Below are positions 62,494 to 64,000 of a stretch of 64,000 nt of DNA, in pieces; positions within the stretch are counted from its first letter, which is position 1; every line of letters starts with the position of its first letter. The position numbers and the translations under genes were made by a program. The notes beneath the pieces were generated by a model. The model saw only the letters and a list, made by a program, of their open reading frames with translations, made no database searches and was not told the DNA's origin. The DNA comes from Cloeon dipterum (Eukaryota; Arthropoda; Insecta; Ephemeroptera; Baetidae), in assembly GCF_949628265.1 (NCBI RefSeq), contig NC_088790.1, forward strand, positions 10,482,545 to 10,546,544. Reading direction: 5' to 3'.

Positions 62494-64000
62494 GTGAGTA
62501 CCGCACTGGCTTCTTTAACTCTTTTGTCAGCGGCAGCCGTTGTTTTCAGCCTGCCGCGTTCTGCGCGAAATTGTGAACGCGTCCCTTTCCGCCTTAATTA
62601 GTGCGCGAAATGCAATTAAAAGAGTGGGGTCGTTCAGTGAAAGGGGTTTTTCACGTCAAATATTTAATATCCTCGAGTGTTTCTAAGTTTTTAGATAATT
62701 GAATTTCCATATTTCGACGTCGACGAGTAATTCAATTTTTGAATTACATAGCATATGATTCACGTTTTTTTTTTAATATTTGAGCACTACTAATGCTGAT
62801 TTTTATAGTTTTATAGTAATCAAATATTGATGTTCAAGCTTGTTATGTAACTTAAATTGCGTGTTAGAAATTTTCTGGTTTGTACTTTGGAGAATTGATT
62901 TTAATATAATTTTCCTGGATATCCTGGATGATTTAATTAGCCTTTTCTGTTGTAACTTCGCTGATGATCATGTTATTTTTTTACCATTACTTGTTATTTA
63001 AAAAAAATTCAATTTAGATTTTGTGATTAATTTAAAATTGATAGCAACTTTGTTTCCTTATTTTAGAATAAAAATTAAAAACTATCTAATAAATTAAAAC
63101 TAATCTAGAGCGTCACTTTTGAATCGAAATTTTCTATGCCTAAGAATGGTCGTGTAGGTTTATTAGTTCAATTGTAGTGAACAAACATTGCTGAAAAGTT
63201 TGTTCTCATGCCGTAATTACCATTTCCATCATGCAAATTCATAGCAAAACAGGAAAAAAATGTTCACCTCTGGTGCGAGTGTGCGCTCGGCGGAGTGCAG
63301 GACACACCGCGCTTCCACATCCCCCGGGTACAGCCCTCGGAGATTCGAACTTCTGTTAAGTACAACCGCAAACGTTGGTGGCGGCGAGATAAAGCGGGAA
63401 AGGGTCACAATTTTACTAATATTCTGACCCATTCTGCTTCACGCTCGGCGTTGTTACATGATTTTAATTGGAAATTCTTGCTTTCAGAGGGAGGAATGAC
63501 ATTTTATATTGGTTCCATTGCTATACATATACTCGATAAGGGCCAAAAAGTTATAGCGATGTTTTAACAAACGCTCGATTTTAAAGACGATTTCACTCGC
63601 ATTCAGTGAAAGTGGGGGATTAGAATTTCCGGGAACTCGTTTGATCAACTTTCGAGGCTTTTGGAAATTTAACTTCAAAAGTGCTGAGACTAATCCGCGC
63701 GATTCGCAAATTTTCATCGCACATTACCACGGCAACAACTCTTGGCGGCCGCACTAGCTTTCCGGAAACATTCGATTTTCAGCTCGAGCTTAAAGCGGGG
63801 ATTAATGATTCTGTGCGACGGGCACGCTCCAATTAAGCCCCGGTATTTCCAGTCAGCCCACCAATTTTGTTCGCCAATTATCATCTTGTTCCCTTCGATT
63901 GGAACGAGATTAAGGGCTTGCTAATAGAATGCAACGTAATTTCTATTAAGGGAATTAGTTTCTTGGACAGGACACTTCATTAATTTTGACAACGAGTATT
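62494..64000. other. Probable first intron of the right-edge gene
   Basis: AT-rich from about 62640 to 63180. A GC-rich patch at 63260-63370 has splice-like borders on both strands but no recognisable protein. Nothing else is identified. Confidence 0.4.

Noticed and set aside
63340..63356. tRNA T-arm-like AGTTCGAATCT on the minus strand
   Set aside because: The T stem does not pair and no cloverleaf fits.

Overview
This is eukaryotic, most likely insect, genomic DNA. It shows GT-AG introns, GC-rich short exons in visibly AT-rich non-coding sequence, very long GA/CT dinucleotide runs, and one 200-N scaffold gap. Retention of a secreted frizzled-related protein (sFRP) gene argues against Drosophila. 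I cannot name the species. Exon-by-exon reading supports four protein-coding genes. In each one the exon phases chain together without a frame break.

Layout. (1) 1-578, minus strand: the 5' part of a PLP-dependent L-threonine aldolase gene, running off the left edge. (2) 6562-19537, plus strand (possible leader exons from about 1.1 kb): an Unc-115/abLIM actin-binding LIM gene with four LIM domains, a linker and a C-terminal villin headpiece. It has alternative first exons and a pair of mutually exclusive exons. (3) 22036-23505, plus strand: the mitochondrial ribosome-assembly GTPase MTG1, seven coding exons. (4) 25336-40283, minus strand: an sFRP of the SFRP1/2/5 type (signal peptide, 10-Cys frizzled domain, NTR domain, basic/poly-Q tail), five coding exons with a 10.5-kb second intron. 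MTG1 and sFRP are convergent. (5) From about 40.5 to 62.3 kb there is no recognisable gene. The stretch holds long (TC)n/(GA)n tracts, the scaffold gap, three related hammerhead-ribozyme-like repeat relics and a few orphan exon candidates. (6) At 62336-62493 a TATA box followed by a GA-rich leader exon with a good donor marks the start of a plus-strand gene whose body lies beyond the right edge.

The genes are not an operon and have unrelated jobs: amino-acid breakdown, cytoskeleton/axon guidance, mitochondrial translation and Wnt modulation. The most interesting points are the Unc-115 exon architecture, a long upstream ORF overlapping the sFRP start codon, a perfect 24-bp inverted repeat in an sFRP intron, and the hammerhead-like repeat family. 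I see no cluster resembling a new multi-gene system.
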